Source: Amycolatopsis camponoti (GTDB lineage Bacteria > Actinomycetota > Actinomycetes > Mycobacteriales > Pseudonocardiaceae). Taken from it: DNA of 64,000 bases. Positions 1 through 7,658 of the stretch are shown here, in pieces. The position numbers and the translations under genes were made by a program. Where the stretch lies: contig NZ_CABVGP010000004.1 in NCBI RefSeq assembly GCF_902497555.1, positions 1 through 64,000 of the forward strand. The letters are read 5' to 3'. The first letter of the stretch is position 1. Every line of letters begins with the position of its first letter. Under the pieces are notes generated by a model. That model was not told the DNA's origin, made no database searches, and was given only the letters and a program-made list of their open reading frames with translations.

Positions 1-775
1 GGCGCCACGTGAACACCACCAGCGCCACGACACCGGCGACGATCGGCGCCCACGCCGGCACCGGTGGCTCCGCGCCGCCCTGCTCGCCGGTCGACGACAG
101 CCCGTACAGCACCCCGCCGAACCCGATCGCCGACAGCAGCACCGACGGCACGTCCAGCGGCACCCGCCGCGTCTCGCTGTCCAGGCGCAGCTGCAGCGCA
201 CCGGTCACCAGCGCCGCGATCGACAGCGGCAGCACGATCCAGAACATCCAGCGCCAGCCCAGCGACGAGAGCACCGCGCCGCCGATCGTCGGCCCGATCG
301 CCGGTGCCACCGCGATGACGATCGTGATCGTGCCCATCGTCGCGCCACGCCGCTCCGGCGGCACCAAGCGCATCACCGTCGTCATCAGCAGCGGCAGCAT
401 CACCGCCGTGCCGCACGCCTGCACCACGCGCCCGGCCATCAGCATCCCGAACCCGGGCGCCAACGCGCACAGCAGCGTGCCCAGGCTGAACGCCGACAGC
501 GAGAAGAGGAAGACCTGCCGCGGCGAGAACCGCTCGAGCAGGAACCCGGTCGTCGGGATGACGACCGCCATGGTCAGCAGGAACCCGCTGGTCAGCCACT
601 GCACGGTCGTGGTCGGCACCCGCAGGTCGACCGTCAGGTCGCGCAGCGCGACACTCAGGATCGTCTCGTTGAGGATCATCACGAACGCCGACAGCACGAG
701 GACCCCGATGAGGAGCCCCGGACGCACCGGAGCGCGATCCAGGTCGGCGGGCGGGGTGGACACGGTGTCGGTCAC
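1..775 (-). CDS. MFS drug exporter, DHA2/EmrB-QacA type (3' end outside window)
   Basis: The protein starts at a GTG (775-773) with a GGAGAG ribosome binding site at 785-790 and runs off the left edge, so the C-terminal half is missing. After about 20 polar residues it shows successive hydrophobic helices; the N-terminal half contains the loop 'GRVVQACGTAVMLPLL' and 'GPTIGG', the usual motif C region of drug:proton antiporters. The family exports small toxic molecules using the proton gradient. No regulator is attached on this side; the next genes are tRNAs. Substrate cannot be told. The direction and frame are clear; the plus-strand reading frame over the same DNA is only a shadow. Confidence 0.9.
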   Translation of the reverse strand, partial: MTDTVSTPPADLDRAPVRPGLLIGVLVLSAFVMILNETILSVALRDLTVDLRVPTTTVQWLTSGFLLTMAVVIPTTGFLLERFSPRQVFLFSLSAFSLGTLLCALAPGFGMLMAGRVVQACGTAVMLPLLMTTVMRLVPPERRGATMGTITIVIAVAPAIGPTIGGAVLSSLGWRWMFWIVLPLSIAALVTGALQLRLDSETRRVPLDVPSVLLSAIGFGGVLYGLSSTGEQGGAEPPVPAWAPIVAGVVALVVFTWR

Positions 776-914
776 GGGGCGAGACTCTCCTGATCCGGGC
801 ACGCGAACCCGGCGGAGACCGGGCACGAGCATGCGTCTTCTTGCAGTGTGCCCGTTTCGACGTCTTCGTGTCACGGCGGTTTACGCCGTGCGCGCGGTCA
901 CACCGGACCCCCTG

Positions 915-942
915 CTGACCCTCCGCAGCCGTCCGATATGCT
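915..942 (+). promoter_or_regulatory. Probable promoter of the tRNA-Val genes
   Basis: A TATGCT hexamer (937-942) lies 16 bases after CTGACC (915-920), matching vegetative -10 and an imperfect -35. Transcription would begin near 949, about 18 bases before the first tRNA. Inferred by position and motif only. Confidence 0.45.
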
Positions 943-966
943 TTCTCGAGTACGGAGTTCCGCAGC

Positions 967-1041
967 GCGCGATTAGCTCAGCGGGAGAGCGCTTCCCTGA
1001 CACGGAAGAGGTCACTGGTTCAATCCCAGTATCGCGCACCA
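967..1041 (+). tRNA. tRNA-Val (anticodon GAC)
   Basis: A full cloverleaf is visible: the acceptor arm GCGCGAT (967-973) pairs with ATCGCGC (1031-1037), followed by discriminator A and an encoded CCA (1039-1041). The anticodon stem CTTCC/GGAAG encloses the loop CTGACAC with anticodon GAC, reading GUC and GUU valine codons. The T-loop GGTTCAATCCC is canonical. It is the first of two tandem valine tRNAs and probably shares one transcript with the second. Confidence 0.97.
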
Positions 1042-1081
1042 CGAGCCCGCCCCCCGGGAAACTCGTGGAAGTTCGTACGAC

Positions 1082-1153
1082 GGGCGATTAGCTCAGGGGG
1101 AGAGCGCTTCGTTCACACCGAAGAGGTCACTGGTTCGATCCCAGTATCGCCCA
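1082..1153 (+). tRNA. tRNA-Val (anticodon CAC)
   Basis: The acceptor arm GGGCGAT (1082-1088) pairs with ATCGCCC (1146-1152), then discriminator A; the next bases are CTC, so CCA is not encoded and must be added by nucleotidyltransferase, unlike the neighbour. The anticodon loop TTCACAC gives CAC, which reads GUG. The gene lies 40 bases after the tRNA-Val(GAC) and is nearly identical to it in the D and T arms, so the pair looks like a duplication followed by anticodon divergence. Confidence 0.97.
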
Positions 1154-1163
1154 CTCGAATCGG

Positions 1164-1199
1164 GAGAGTCGTGTTCGCGGAAAGCGCGAACCGGCTCTC
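1164..1199 (+). terminator. Hairpin terminator after the tRNA pair
   Basis: GTTCGCG (1173-1179) pairs with CGCGAAC (1185-1191) around a 5-base loop, and an outer GAGAG (1164-1168) pairs with CTCTC (1195-1199). It begins about 10 bases after the second tRNA and has no long T tract, as is common in actinomycetes. Confidence 0.6.
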
Positions 1200-1212
1200 T
1201 CGTTCTGTGTCC

Positions 1213-1257
1213 TGTGGGGGCCGTGCCCCCACACCCCCGCCGGGGGCACGCCCCCGG
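1213..1257. repeat. Two G/C-homopolymer hairpins between convergent genes
   Basis: TGTGGGGGC (1213-1221) pairs with GCCCCCACA (1225-1233), and CCGGGGGC (1240-1247) pairs with GCCCCCGG (1250-1257); further C runs follow to about 1266. It lies between the convergent tRNA unit and the TetR gene, so a bidirectional terminator role is plausible. The composition resembles dispersed G/C-rich intergenic elements of actinomycetes, but no second copy is present in this window. Confidence 0.55.
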
Positions 1258-1311
1258 ACCCCCCCGTGGTTGCGTTCTGGTGGTGGGTGCGGGTTTGTTT
1301 TCTGGGGGCTT

Positions 1312-1917
1312 TTACAGCAGCCTTCGCTGGACTGCGTCGGCGATGATCGTGTTGGTCAGCTTCTTCAGCTCTGCCGGGTCCGGGAGGGTGTGGGGCCGGC
1401 GGCCGGCGAAATGCAGGTGGCTTGCGCCGATCAGGGACAAGGCCAAGGAATCCACCTCTGCGTCTGCCGCCAAGCGGCCTTGGGCGCGCTCTGCCGCCAG
1501 GTAGGTCGAGAGCATCTCTCTTGCCTCCGTCAGGAACGGCAGGCCGTCGCCGTCGGCTGGGCGGCGTAGGCGGGTGCGGAGTTCGTCGCGGAAGAACACC
1601 AAGCTCGTCAGGGCCACCGAGACCGGGTCGAACAGCTCCGTCAGAGCGTCCAGCAGGTTCGTCGCCACTGTGCGTGTTCCCGCTGATGCTTCCAGCAGTG
1701 CCGCCTGGTCTTTCAGGCGGGCGATGCGGTCCTTGACCAGCTCGGCCAGGAACGCGTCGAAGTCGGTGAAGTGGCGGTGCAGTACGCCCTTCGCGACGTC
1801 GGCTTCCGCTGTCACCGCACGGCTGGTCAGGGCGTTCGGGCCGTCGCGGAGCAGGACGCGCTCGGCCGCCTGGAACAGCTGCTGGCGCACGTCGCGCAGG
1901 TGGACCCCGGTCGGCAT
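1312..1917 (-). CDS. TetR/AcrR-family transcriptional regulator
   Basis: This 201-residue protein has an N-terminal helix-turn-helix (about residues 8-52, including 'TAEADVAKGVLHRHFTDFDAFLAELV'), typical of TetR proteins, followed by an all-helical ligand-binding region. The family dimerises on palindromes and releases DNA on ligand binding. The gene is divergent from a methyltransferase, with 77 bases between starts carrying repeated TGGGC/GCCCA half sites, so it probably represses itself and that gene. Ligand unknown. The ATG (1917-1915) is the natural start because a palindrome begins there. Confidence 0.93.
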   Translation of the reverse strand: MPTGVHLRDVRQQLFQAAERVLLRDGPNALTSRAVTAEADVAKGVLHRHFTDFDAFLAELVKDRIARLKDQAALLEASAGTRTVATNLLDALTELFDPVSVALTSLVFFRDELRTRLRRPADGDGLPFLTEAREMLSTYLAAERAQGRLAADAEVDSLALSLIGASHLHFAGRRPHTLPDPAELKKLTNTIIADAVQRRLL

Positions 1918-2001
1918 GGGCCCATTCTCCGTTATGCCCGCCGCGAACGCCCACGCGGTTGTTCTAGTGGGCGAGCGCCCATTAAGGTGGGCGCATGCCC
2001 A
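1916..2001. promoter_or_regulatory. Divergent control region with TGGGC/GCCCA palindromes
   Basis: Three palindromic elements share the half site TGGGC: ATGGGCCCAT (1916-1925), TGGGCG-AG-CGCCCA (1968-1981) and TGGGC-N4-GCCCA (1988-2001, covering the methyltransferase start). The likely ligand is the adjacent TetR protein. AAGGTGG (1984-1990) is the ribosome binding site of the methyltransferase. Confidence 0.55.
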
Positions 2002-2777
2002 CTCAGCCTCATGAAGCCCGTGCCTTCGCCGAATCCTTCGGGATCGACGCCGAACGCTACGACCGGGCCCGGCCGGAGTATCCCGCCGAACTCGTCGACC
2101 GTGTCGTCGCCGCGAGTCCTGGTCCCGACTTCCTCGACGTCGGCTGCGGCACCGGGATCGCGGCGCGGCAGCTCCGGGCCGCGGGCCGCCGGGTCCTCGG
2201 CGTCGACCCCGATCCGCGGATGGCCGCCTTCGCGCGTGCCAGCGGCGTCGACGTCGAAGTGGCGAAGTTCGAAGACTGGGACAGCGCGGGCCGGACCTTC
2301 GACGCGGTCGTCGCCGGGCAGTCCTGGCACTGGGTCGATCCCGTCGCCGGCGCGGCCAAGGCGGCGGGCATCCTGCGCCCCGGTGGGCTGCTCGCCCTGT
2401 TCGCGCACGCGTTCCAGCCGCCGGCCGCGGTGGCCGACGCCCTCGCCGAAGGCATTCGCCGGGTGCTGCCGGACTCGCCCTTCGGGAAGGAGCCGAGGAG
2501 TGCCGCCGAACTCTACGAAGTCATGTTCGCCAAGTTCGCCGACGGCATCCGGGAGTCGGGGCGCTTCGGCGAACCCGAGCGGTCGCGGTTCACCTGGGAA
2601 CGCGCCTACACGCGCGACGAATGGCTGGATCTCCTGCCGACGACCGGCGGACTGACCCGGCTCGGGCCCGAAGCGCTCACCGACGTGCTCGACGGCGTGG
2701 GCGCGGCGATCGACGCGCTCGGCGGGGGCTTCACGCTGCCGTACACGACGCTGGCGGTGGTCGCCGGGAAGCCTTGA
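1995..2777 (+). CDS. Class I SAM-dependent methyltransferase
   Basis: The 260-residue protein contains motif I 'FLDVGCGTG' near residue 47, an acidic residue ending strand 2 ('VLGVDPDPRM'), and a motif-III-like 'ILRPGGLLALF', so it is a Rossmann-fold SAM methyltransferase of the Methyltransf_11/25 type. The substrate is unknown; relatives act on small molecules. It stands alone, divergent from the TetR regulator. AAGG at 1984-1987 precedes the ATG. The C-terminal half (Trp-rich 'QSWHWVDP' and the segment after residue 150) matches the usual length of these actinomycete methyltransferases. Confidence 0.9.
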   Translation: MPTQPHEARAFAESFGIDAERYDRARPEYPAELVDRVVAASPGPDFLDVGCGTGIAARQLRAAGRRVLGVDPDPRMAAFARASGVDVEVAKFEDWDSAGRTFDAVVAGQSWHWVDPVAGAAKAAGILRPGGLLALFAHAFQPPAAVADALAEGIRRVLPDSPFGKEPRSAAELYEVMFAKFADGIRESGRFGEPERSRFTWERAYTRDEWLDLLPTTGGLTRLGPEALTDVLDGVGAAIDALGGGFTLPYTTLAVVAGKP

Positions 2778-2854
2778 CAAAAAAAGTTGTCGGTGAGACC
2801 TTGGGGACCAGTCAGTCAGACCGAAGAACCTTCGGCCGGATCCCGGGAGTCCCC

Positions 2855-3106
2855 ATGTCTTTCCAGGCCTACCTCGACAACGCCGAGAAGCAGACCGGCA
2901 TCACCCCGCGCGCCTTCCTCGGCCTCGCGGCGGAGAAGAAACTCACGAAGCACGGCGAGATCATCACGTGGCTGAAGACCGAGCACGGCCTCGGCCACGG
3001 CCACGCGACGGCGATCGCGCGGCTCGTCACCAAGGGCCCCGAGTTCGTCGCCGCGCACCACACCGACGGTGTGCTCCACCTCGACGGCGTGGCCGCCCGG
3101 GCCTGA
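2855..3106 (+). CDS. DUF4287 domain protein
   Basis: An 83-residue protein beginning MSFQAYLDNAEKQTG. It matches the DUF4287 pattern: an N-terminal helix pair, 'ITPRAFLGLAAEKKL', then 'ITWLKTEHGLGHGHATAIARLV'. These proteins are small, soluble, basic and of unknown biochemistry, often linked to DUF5655-type partners. The ATG at 2855 follows GGGAG; a longer upstream frame overlaps the methyltransferase and is unlikely. TTGACA at 2774-2779, just after the previous stop, could be a -35 but no matching -10 was found. Confidence 0.8.
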   Translation: MSFQAYLDNAEKQTGITPRAFLGLAAEKKLTKHGEIITWLKTEHGLGHGHATAIARLVTKGPEFVAAHHTDGVLHLDGVAARA

Positions 3107-3125
3107 CCCGGGCAGCCACGGCGGC

Positions 3126-3872
3126 TCAGGCGATCGGGCCGAGGTACGTGCCGCCGGAGACGTCGAGGGTGCGCCCGGTGATCCAGCGCCCGCCCGGCCC
3201 GGCCAGGAACCCGACGACGTCGGCGACGTCCTCGGGCTCGCCGATCCGGCCCAGCGCGGTCATCGCGGTGAGGCCGGCCGCCGCCTCGGGGATGGCCAGC
3301 ACCGGCTCGGTGAGGTCGGTCCGGATCGGGCCGGGCGCGACCGTGTTGACCGTGATCCCGCGCCGGCCCAGCTCGTTGGCCAGCGTCGGCGCGAGCGCCT
3401 CGACCGCGGCTTTGCTGACGGTGTAGGCGATCTGGCTCTGCACCGCGATCCGCGAGGCCATCGAGCCGACGGTGACCACCCGGCCGCCGTCGTTCAGCAG
3501 CGGCATCAGGCGCTGGACCAGCAGCATCGGCGTCTTGACGTTGACGGCCAGGATCCGGTCCAGCTCGTCTTCGGTCACCTGGCCGATGGTGCTGTGCGAG
3601 CCGATGCCCGCGTTGTTCACCAGGACGTCCAGACCGTCGAACACCTCGCTGACCGCGTCGGCCAGCCGATCGACGGCGCCGGCTTCGCCGAACCGGGCGC
3701 ACACGGGGAACGCGCGCCCGCCGGCTTCTTCGATCAGTGCGACGGTCTCCTTGGCCGCGACCTCGTTGCCGCCGTGGTGCACGGCGACCACGGCACCGTC
3801 GGCGGCCAGCCGCCGGGCGATCGCGCGGCCGATCCCTCGCGAAGCTCCGGTCACCAAGGCGTTATTCGTCAT
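3126..3872 (-). CDS. SDR family NAD(P)-dependent oxidoreductase (FabG-like)
   Basis: The 248-residue protein has the classical SDR layout: TGASRGIG (residues 8-15) for NAD(P), NNAG (87-90), and the catalytic Ser137, Tyr150 and Lys154 (YTVSK). The C-terminus 'ITGRTLDVSGGTYLGP' is typical of FabG-like 3-oxoacyl or hydroxysteroid reductases. The ATG at 3872 follows a GGAGCC stretch; the much longer open frame upstream is antisense to the MFS gene and is not coding. It lies 113 bases downstream of the MFS exporter and may share its transcript. Substrate unknown. Confidence 0.93.
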   Translation of the reverse strand: MTNNALVTGASRGIGRAIARRLAADGAVVAVHHGGNEVAAKETVALIEEAGGRAFPVCARFGEAGAVDRLADAVSEVFDGLDVLVNNAGIGSHSTIGQVTEDELDRILAVNVKTPMLLVQRLMPLLNDGGRVVTVGSMASRIAVQSQIAYTVSKAAVEALAPTLANELGRRGITVNTVAPGPIRTDLTEPVLAIPEAAAGLTAMTALGRIGEPEDVADVVGFLAGPGGRWITGRTLDVSGGTYLGPIA

Positions 3873-3985
3873 GTCCGGCTCCTCCGGGTCGGTGCCGGGC
3901 CGTGGTGGCCCGGCGACGACCCAGAGGTTCGCGCGCCGCGCTGACCGCACGCGCACCGTTCGCGAACCGCCGCGGGAGCCGCCGG

Positions 3986-5434
3986 TCAGCGGCCCACCGC
4001 GGCCGCCGGTTCCGGAGTCGCGGGCGCCGGCGCCGGGTGCCGCGGCAGGAACGCGGCGACGGCCAGCGCGATGAGCGCCGCGGCCGAGCCCATCCCCAGC
4101 ACGAGCCGGAACCCGTTCTGCGAAGGCAGGTCCACCGGTCCGAAGTGGATGGTCAGCCGGGCGAGGATCAGCCCGGCGGTGGCACTCGACACCGACGTCC
4201 CGATCGACCGCATCAGCGTGTTGAGGCTGTTCGCGGCGGCGGTCTCCGACACCGGCACGGCGCCCATCACGAGCGACGGCATCGCGCCGTAGGCGAGCCC
4301 GATGCCGGCGCCGATGACGCTCGAAATCAGCACGAGGTGCCAGGTCGCGCTCATCAGGACGATGCCGAGGGCGTACCCGGCCGCGACGACGACCGCGCCG
4401 AGCATCAGCGTCGTCTTCGGGCCGCGCGTGGCCGTGATGCGCGCGGACACCGGTGCCAGCGCCATCATCACCAACCCCGACGGCGCCATCACCAGGCCCA
4501 CCGCCAGCATCGACTTCCCGAGGCCGTACCCGGTGGCGGCCGGCAGCTGCAGCAGCTGGGGCAGCACCAGCGACATCGCGAACATCGCGAAACCGAAGAC
4601 CGCCGACGCGATGTTCGTCAGCAGCACCTGGCGCCGCGCGCTCGTCCTCAGGTCCACCAGGGGCCGCGGCGTGCGCAGCTCCCAGCGTCCCCACAGCGCC
4701 AGGACGACGACCGCGGCGGCGAGCAGGCCCAGCGTGGCCGCGCTGCCCCAGCCCCAGTCGGCGCCCTTCGAGATCGCCAGCAGCAGGCACACCAGGGCGA
4801 CCGAGAGCCCGGCCGCGCCGAGGACGTCGAACCGGCCGCCGGTGCGCACCGGCGACTCCGGCACGAGCGCGACGACCAGCGCGGTGACCACCAGGCCGAG
4901 GCCGGCCGCGGTCCAGAAGAGCACGTGCCAGTCGGCGTTTTCGGCGAGGAGCGCCGCCGCGGGCAGGCCCAGGGCGCCGCCGACGCCGAGGGACGCGCTC
5001 ATCAGCGCGGTCGCGGAGCCGAGCCGTTCGGCGGGCAGCTCGTCGCGCATGATGCTGATCCCGAGCGGGATGACGCCGGCGGCCAGGCCCTGCAGCGTCC
5101 GGCCCGCGACCATCGGCACGAGGGTGTCGGAAAGCGCGCCGATCGCCGAGCCGACGACCAGGGCACCGAGGCTGACGAGCAGCATCCGCCGCTTGCCGTA
5201 CATGTCGCCGAGGCGGCCCATGGTCGGCGTCGCCACCGCGCCCGCGAGCAGGGTGGCCGTGATGGCCCAGGTGGCGTCGGCCGCGGAGGCGTGCAGTAGC
5301 CCGGGCAGGGCGGGGATCAACGGGATGACCAGCGTCTGCATCAGCGAGACGGTGATGCCCGCGAGGGCGAGGACCGCGACGACGAGGTTCGCGCGGGGCG
5401 ACGTCTCTCTCGCGGGCGTGGCTGGGTCGAGCAC
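3986..5434 (-). CDS. MFS transporter, DHA2 (14-helix) type
   Basis: The 482-residue membrane protein begins with GTG (5434-5432) preceded by GGAGGA (5441-5446). It has about 14 hydrophobic helices, the loop 'GRLGDMYGKRRMLLVS' (motif A between helices 2 and 3) and 'GRTLQGLAAGVIPLGISIMRDELP'. These are proton-driven exporters of drugs or metabolites. It is divergent from a cytochrome P450 and upstream of an SDR gene, so the three may form a modification and export unit. A near-palindrome at 5453-5466 lies in its promoter. Confidence 0.93.
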   Translation of the reverse strand: MLDPATPARETSPRANLVVAVLALAGITVSLMQTLVIPLIPALPGLLHASAADATWAITATLLAGAVATPTMGRLGDMYGKRRMLLVSLGALVVGSAIGALSDTLVPMVAGRTLQGLAAGVIPLGISIMRDELPAERLGSATALMSASLGVGGALGLPAAALLAENADWHVLFWTAAGLGLVVTALVVALVPESPVRTGGRFDVLGAAGLSVALVCLLLAISKGADWGWGSAATLGLLAAAVVVLALWGRWELRTPRPLVDLRTSARRQVLLTNIASAVFGFAMFAMSLVLPQLLQLPAATGYGLGKSMLAVGLVMAPSGLVMMALAPVSARITATRGPKTTLMLGAVVVAAGYALGIVLMSATWHLVLISSVIGAGIGLAYGAMPSLVMGAVPVSETAAANSLNTLMRSIGTSVSSATAGLILARLTIHFGPVDLPSQNGFRLVLGMGSAAALIALAVAAFLPRHPAPAPATPEPAAAVGR

Positions 5435-5452
5435 GGGCGGTCCTCCGGAGAT

Positions 5453-5466
5453 CTGAATTAAATCAG
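5453..5466. promoter_or_regulatory. AT-rich near-palindrome between MFS and P450 genes
   Basis: CTGAATTAAATCAG reads the same on both strands except at two positions and is the only AT-rich stretch in this divergent region. It is a likely operator for a dimeric regulator; no regulator gene is adjacent, so the binding protein is unknown. Confidence 0.5.
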
Positions 5467-5532
5467 TTGCTTGACTCAGCGTAGCAGTCTTCGGTTGACT
5501 ACCGACGAACCGACGGCCACCGTGGAGGAACG

Positions 5533-6735
5533 ATGACGGCCACCGAGATTCCCGAGTTCCCGATGCCCCGGGCCGCGGGCTGCCCGTTCGACCCGCCGCC
5601 CGCCGCCCGCGCGCTGCAGGAGGAGACCCCGCTCGCCCGGGTCCGGCTGTGGGACGGCAGCACGCCGTGGCTGGTGACCCGCTACGCCGACCAGCGCGCG
5701 CTGCTGGCGGATCCCCGGGTCAGCGCCGACATCACCCGGCCCGGGTACCCGAGCCCCGCGCCGTTGCCGAAGAACGGCACCGGATTCGGCTTCATCCTCA
5801 TGGACAACCCGGAGCACGCGCGGCTGCGCAAGATGGTGACGGCGCCGTTCACGATCCGCCGGGTCGCCGCGATGCGCCCGGCCGTGCAGCGGATCGTCGA
5901 CGACCTGATCGACGAGCTGCTGGCCGGCCCGAAGCCGGTGGACCTCGTCGAGGCGTTCGCGCTGCCGGTGCCGTCACTGGTGATCTGCGAGCTGCTCGGC
6001 GTCCCGTACGCCGACCACGGCTTCTTCCAGGAGAACAGCAAGGTCATCGTCCGCCGCGACGCGAAACCCGAGGAGCGGACGGCCGGGCTCCAGGCGATGA
6101 TCGGCTACCTCGACCGGCTGGTGGGGGCGAAGCTCGACGATCCGGCCGGCGACCTGCTTTCCGGGCTCGCCGCCCGGGTCGCGGCGGGCGAGCTGACCCG
6201 GGTCGAAGCGGCGCAAATGGGCTTCCTGCTGCTCGTCGCCGGCCACGAGACGACGGCGAACATGATCGCGCTCGGCACGCTGGCCCTGCTGGAGCACCCG
6301 GACCAGTTGGCGCTGCTGCGCGAGGGCGACGATCCGGCGCTGGTCGCGTCGGCGGTCGAAGAGTTGTTGCGCTACTTGAACATCACCCACAACGGGCGCC
6401 GGCGCGTCGCGCTGGAGGACATCGAAATCGCCGGGGAGACGATCCGCGCGGGCGAGGGCCTGATCATGGCGAGCGATATCGCCAACCGCGACCCGGCGGT
6501 CTTCCCGGACGGTGACCGGCTCGACCTCACCCGTGACGCGCACCGGCAGGTCGCGTTCGGCTTCGGCGTCCACCAGTGCCTCGGGCAGCCGCTGGCCCGG
6601 CTCGAGCTGCAGGTCGTCTACAGCACGCTGTACCGGCGGATCCCGACGCTGGCGCTGGCCACCGACCTCGAGCGGGTCCCGTTCAAGCACGACGGGTCCG
6701 TGTACGGCGTGTACGAGCTGCCGGTCACCTGGTGA
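5533..6735 (+). CDS. Cytochrome P450
   Basis: This 400-residue soluble bacterial P450 carries the oxygen-binding I-helix AGHETT (236-241), the K-helix E277-x-x-R280 pair, and the heme loop 'FGFGVHQCLG' with Cys349 as thiolate ligand. Length and motifs fit the CYP105/CYP107-like class of actinomycete monooxygenases, which hydroxylate secondary metabolites or xenobiotics and need ferredoxin from elsewhere, since none is adjacent. GGAGGAAC ends two bases before the ATG. The P450 at 34291 is a clear paralog, sharing 'VPSLVICE-LGVPYADH-FFQE' and the I-helix. Confidence 0.95.
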   Translation: MTATEIPEFPMPRAAGCPFDPPPAARALQEETPLARVRLWDGSTPWLVTRYADQRALLADPRVSADITRPGYPSPAPLPKNGTGFGFILMDNPEHARLRKMVTAPFTIRRVAAMRPAVQRIVDDLIDELLAGPKPVDLVEAFALPVPSLVICELLGVPYADHGFFQENSKVIVRRDAKPEERTAGLQAMIGYLDRLVGAKLDDPAGDLLSGLAARVAAGELTRVEAAQMGFLLLVAGHETTANMIALGTLALLEHPDQLALLREGDDPALVASAVEELLRYLNITHNGRRRVALEDIEIAGETIRAGEGLIMASDIANRDPAVFPDGDRLDLTRDAHRQVAFGFGVHQCLGQPLARLELQVVYSTLYRRIPTLALATDLERVPFKHDGSVYGVYELPVTW

Positions 6736-6741
6736 AGCGGG

Positions 6742-7395
6742 TCAGACGCTCCGCAGCACCGACACGACCACGCCCAGGATCGCCGCCCGGTCGCCGTCGA
6801 TGACGTCGTAGGCGGGGTTGCGGGGCTCGAGGTAGACGTGGCCGTCGCGGCGGCGGTACACCTTGACCGTCGCCTCCTCGTCGATCATCGCCGCGACGAT
6901 CTGGCCGGAGTGGGCCTCGGTCTGCTGCTTGACCACGACGATGTCGCCGTCGCAGATGGCCGCGTCGATCATCGAGTCACCGCGCACGCGCAGGCCGAAG
7001 ACCGTGCCGCGGCCGGTGAGGTCGCGCGGCAGCTTGAGGACGTCGTCGACGTGCTCCACGGCCGAGATCGGCGTGCCGGCGGCGATGTCGCCGACGACCG
7101 GCACCGGGACCGAGTCGGCGTCCTCCCGCGCTTCGCCGCCCTGCAGGAACGCGCGCACGTCCATCGGGCGCGACACGCCTGTGCCGCGGCGCAGAAAACC
7201 CTTGTCCTCCAGGCTCGCCAGGTGCTTCGACACCGACGACGTCGACTGCAGGCCGACGGCCTCGCCGATCTCGCGGGTGCTGGGGGAGTAGCCGTGGCGG
7301 ACCACCGAGTCGCGGATCGCGACCAGGATCTTCTGCTGCCGCTCCGGCAGGGCCGAGGCGTCGAGGTGCTCGAACGTGTCGTCGTAGGTGGTCAC
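6742..7395 (-). CDS. lexA: LexA-type SOS repressor / autopeptidase
   Basis: The 217-residue protein has the winged helix of LexA ('REIGEAVGLQSTSSVSKHLASLEDKGFL', residues 41-68) and an S24 peptidase domain: cleavage site Ala106-Gly107, nucleophile Ser141 (GDSM) and general base Lys178 (ATVKVY). RecA filaments would stimulate self-cleavage and derepress DNA damage genes. No nrdR is beside it, although lexA and nrdR are often neighbours in actinomycetes, so a second lexA elsewhere is possible. The upstream region has only a weak SOS-like half site near 7464. It is divergent from the LPMO gene. Confidence 0.92.
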   Translation of the reverse strand: MTTYDDTFEHLDASALPERQQKILVAIRDSVVRHGYSPSTREIGEAVGLQSTSSVSKHLASLEDKGFLRRGTGVSRPMDVRAFLQGGEAREDADSVPVPVVGDIAAGTPISAVEHVDDVLKLPRDLTGRGTVFGLRVRGDSMIDAAICDGDIVVVKQQTEAHSGQIVAAMIDEEATVKVYRRRDGHVYLEPRNPAYDVIDGDRAAILGVVVSVLRSV

Positions 7396-7517
7396 CGGCG
7401 AATCCTAGAGGCAGGCGCCCGGCGGGGCGCGCCCTGGTCGGCCCGGCGGGTCCCGCTGACCGGAACATCGAGTGACGGTTGGCGTCTAACCAACAGTAGT
7501 CGAGACTTCGCGATCTA

Positions 7518-7554
7518 TTGACTCACTGTCCGTTTCGTCTTATGGTCTAGACCA
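7518..7554 (+). promoter_or_regulatory. LPMO promoter with a perfect DasR-type operator (dre)
   Basis: TTGACT (7518-7523) and TATGGT (7541-7546) are separated by 17 bases, a good vegetative promoter. The perfect 12-base palindrome TGGTCTAGACCA (7543-7554) overlaps the -10 and the expected start. This palindrome is the core of the dre site bound by DasR, the GntR-family repressor that responds to amino-sugar phosphates in Streptomyces and relatives. Placement over the -10 predicts repression relieved by N-acetylglucosamine metabolism. Confidence 0.88.
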
Positions 7555-7658
7555 CAATTTTCCTTCGCTCGAACGACTTCCCGGCGCGGCGGGCTCTCCC
7601 CGCCGCGGTTTCGCCGTACCCGGCGGCGGGAAGCGAGCCTGTCCCCGAAGGAGCTGGT

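Noticed and set aside
3873..4790. Upstream extension of the SDR reading frame
   Set aside because: It is antisense to the MFS gene; the SDR cofactor motif begins right after the ATG at 3872.
7450..7490. SOS box upstream of lexA
   Set aside because: Only a half site resembling GTTC was found; the actinobacterial CGAAC-N4-GTTCG palindrome is absent.
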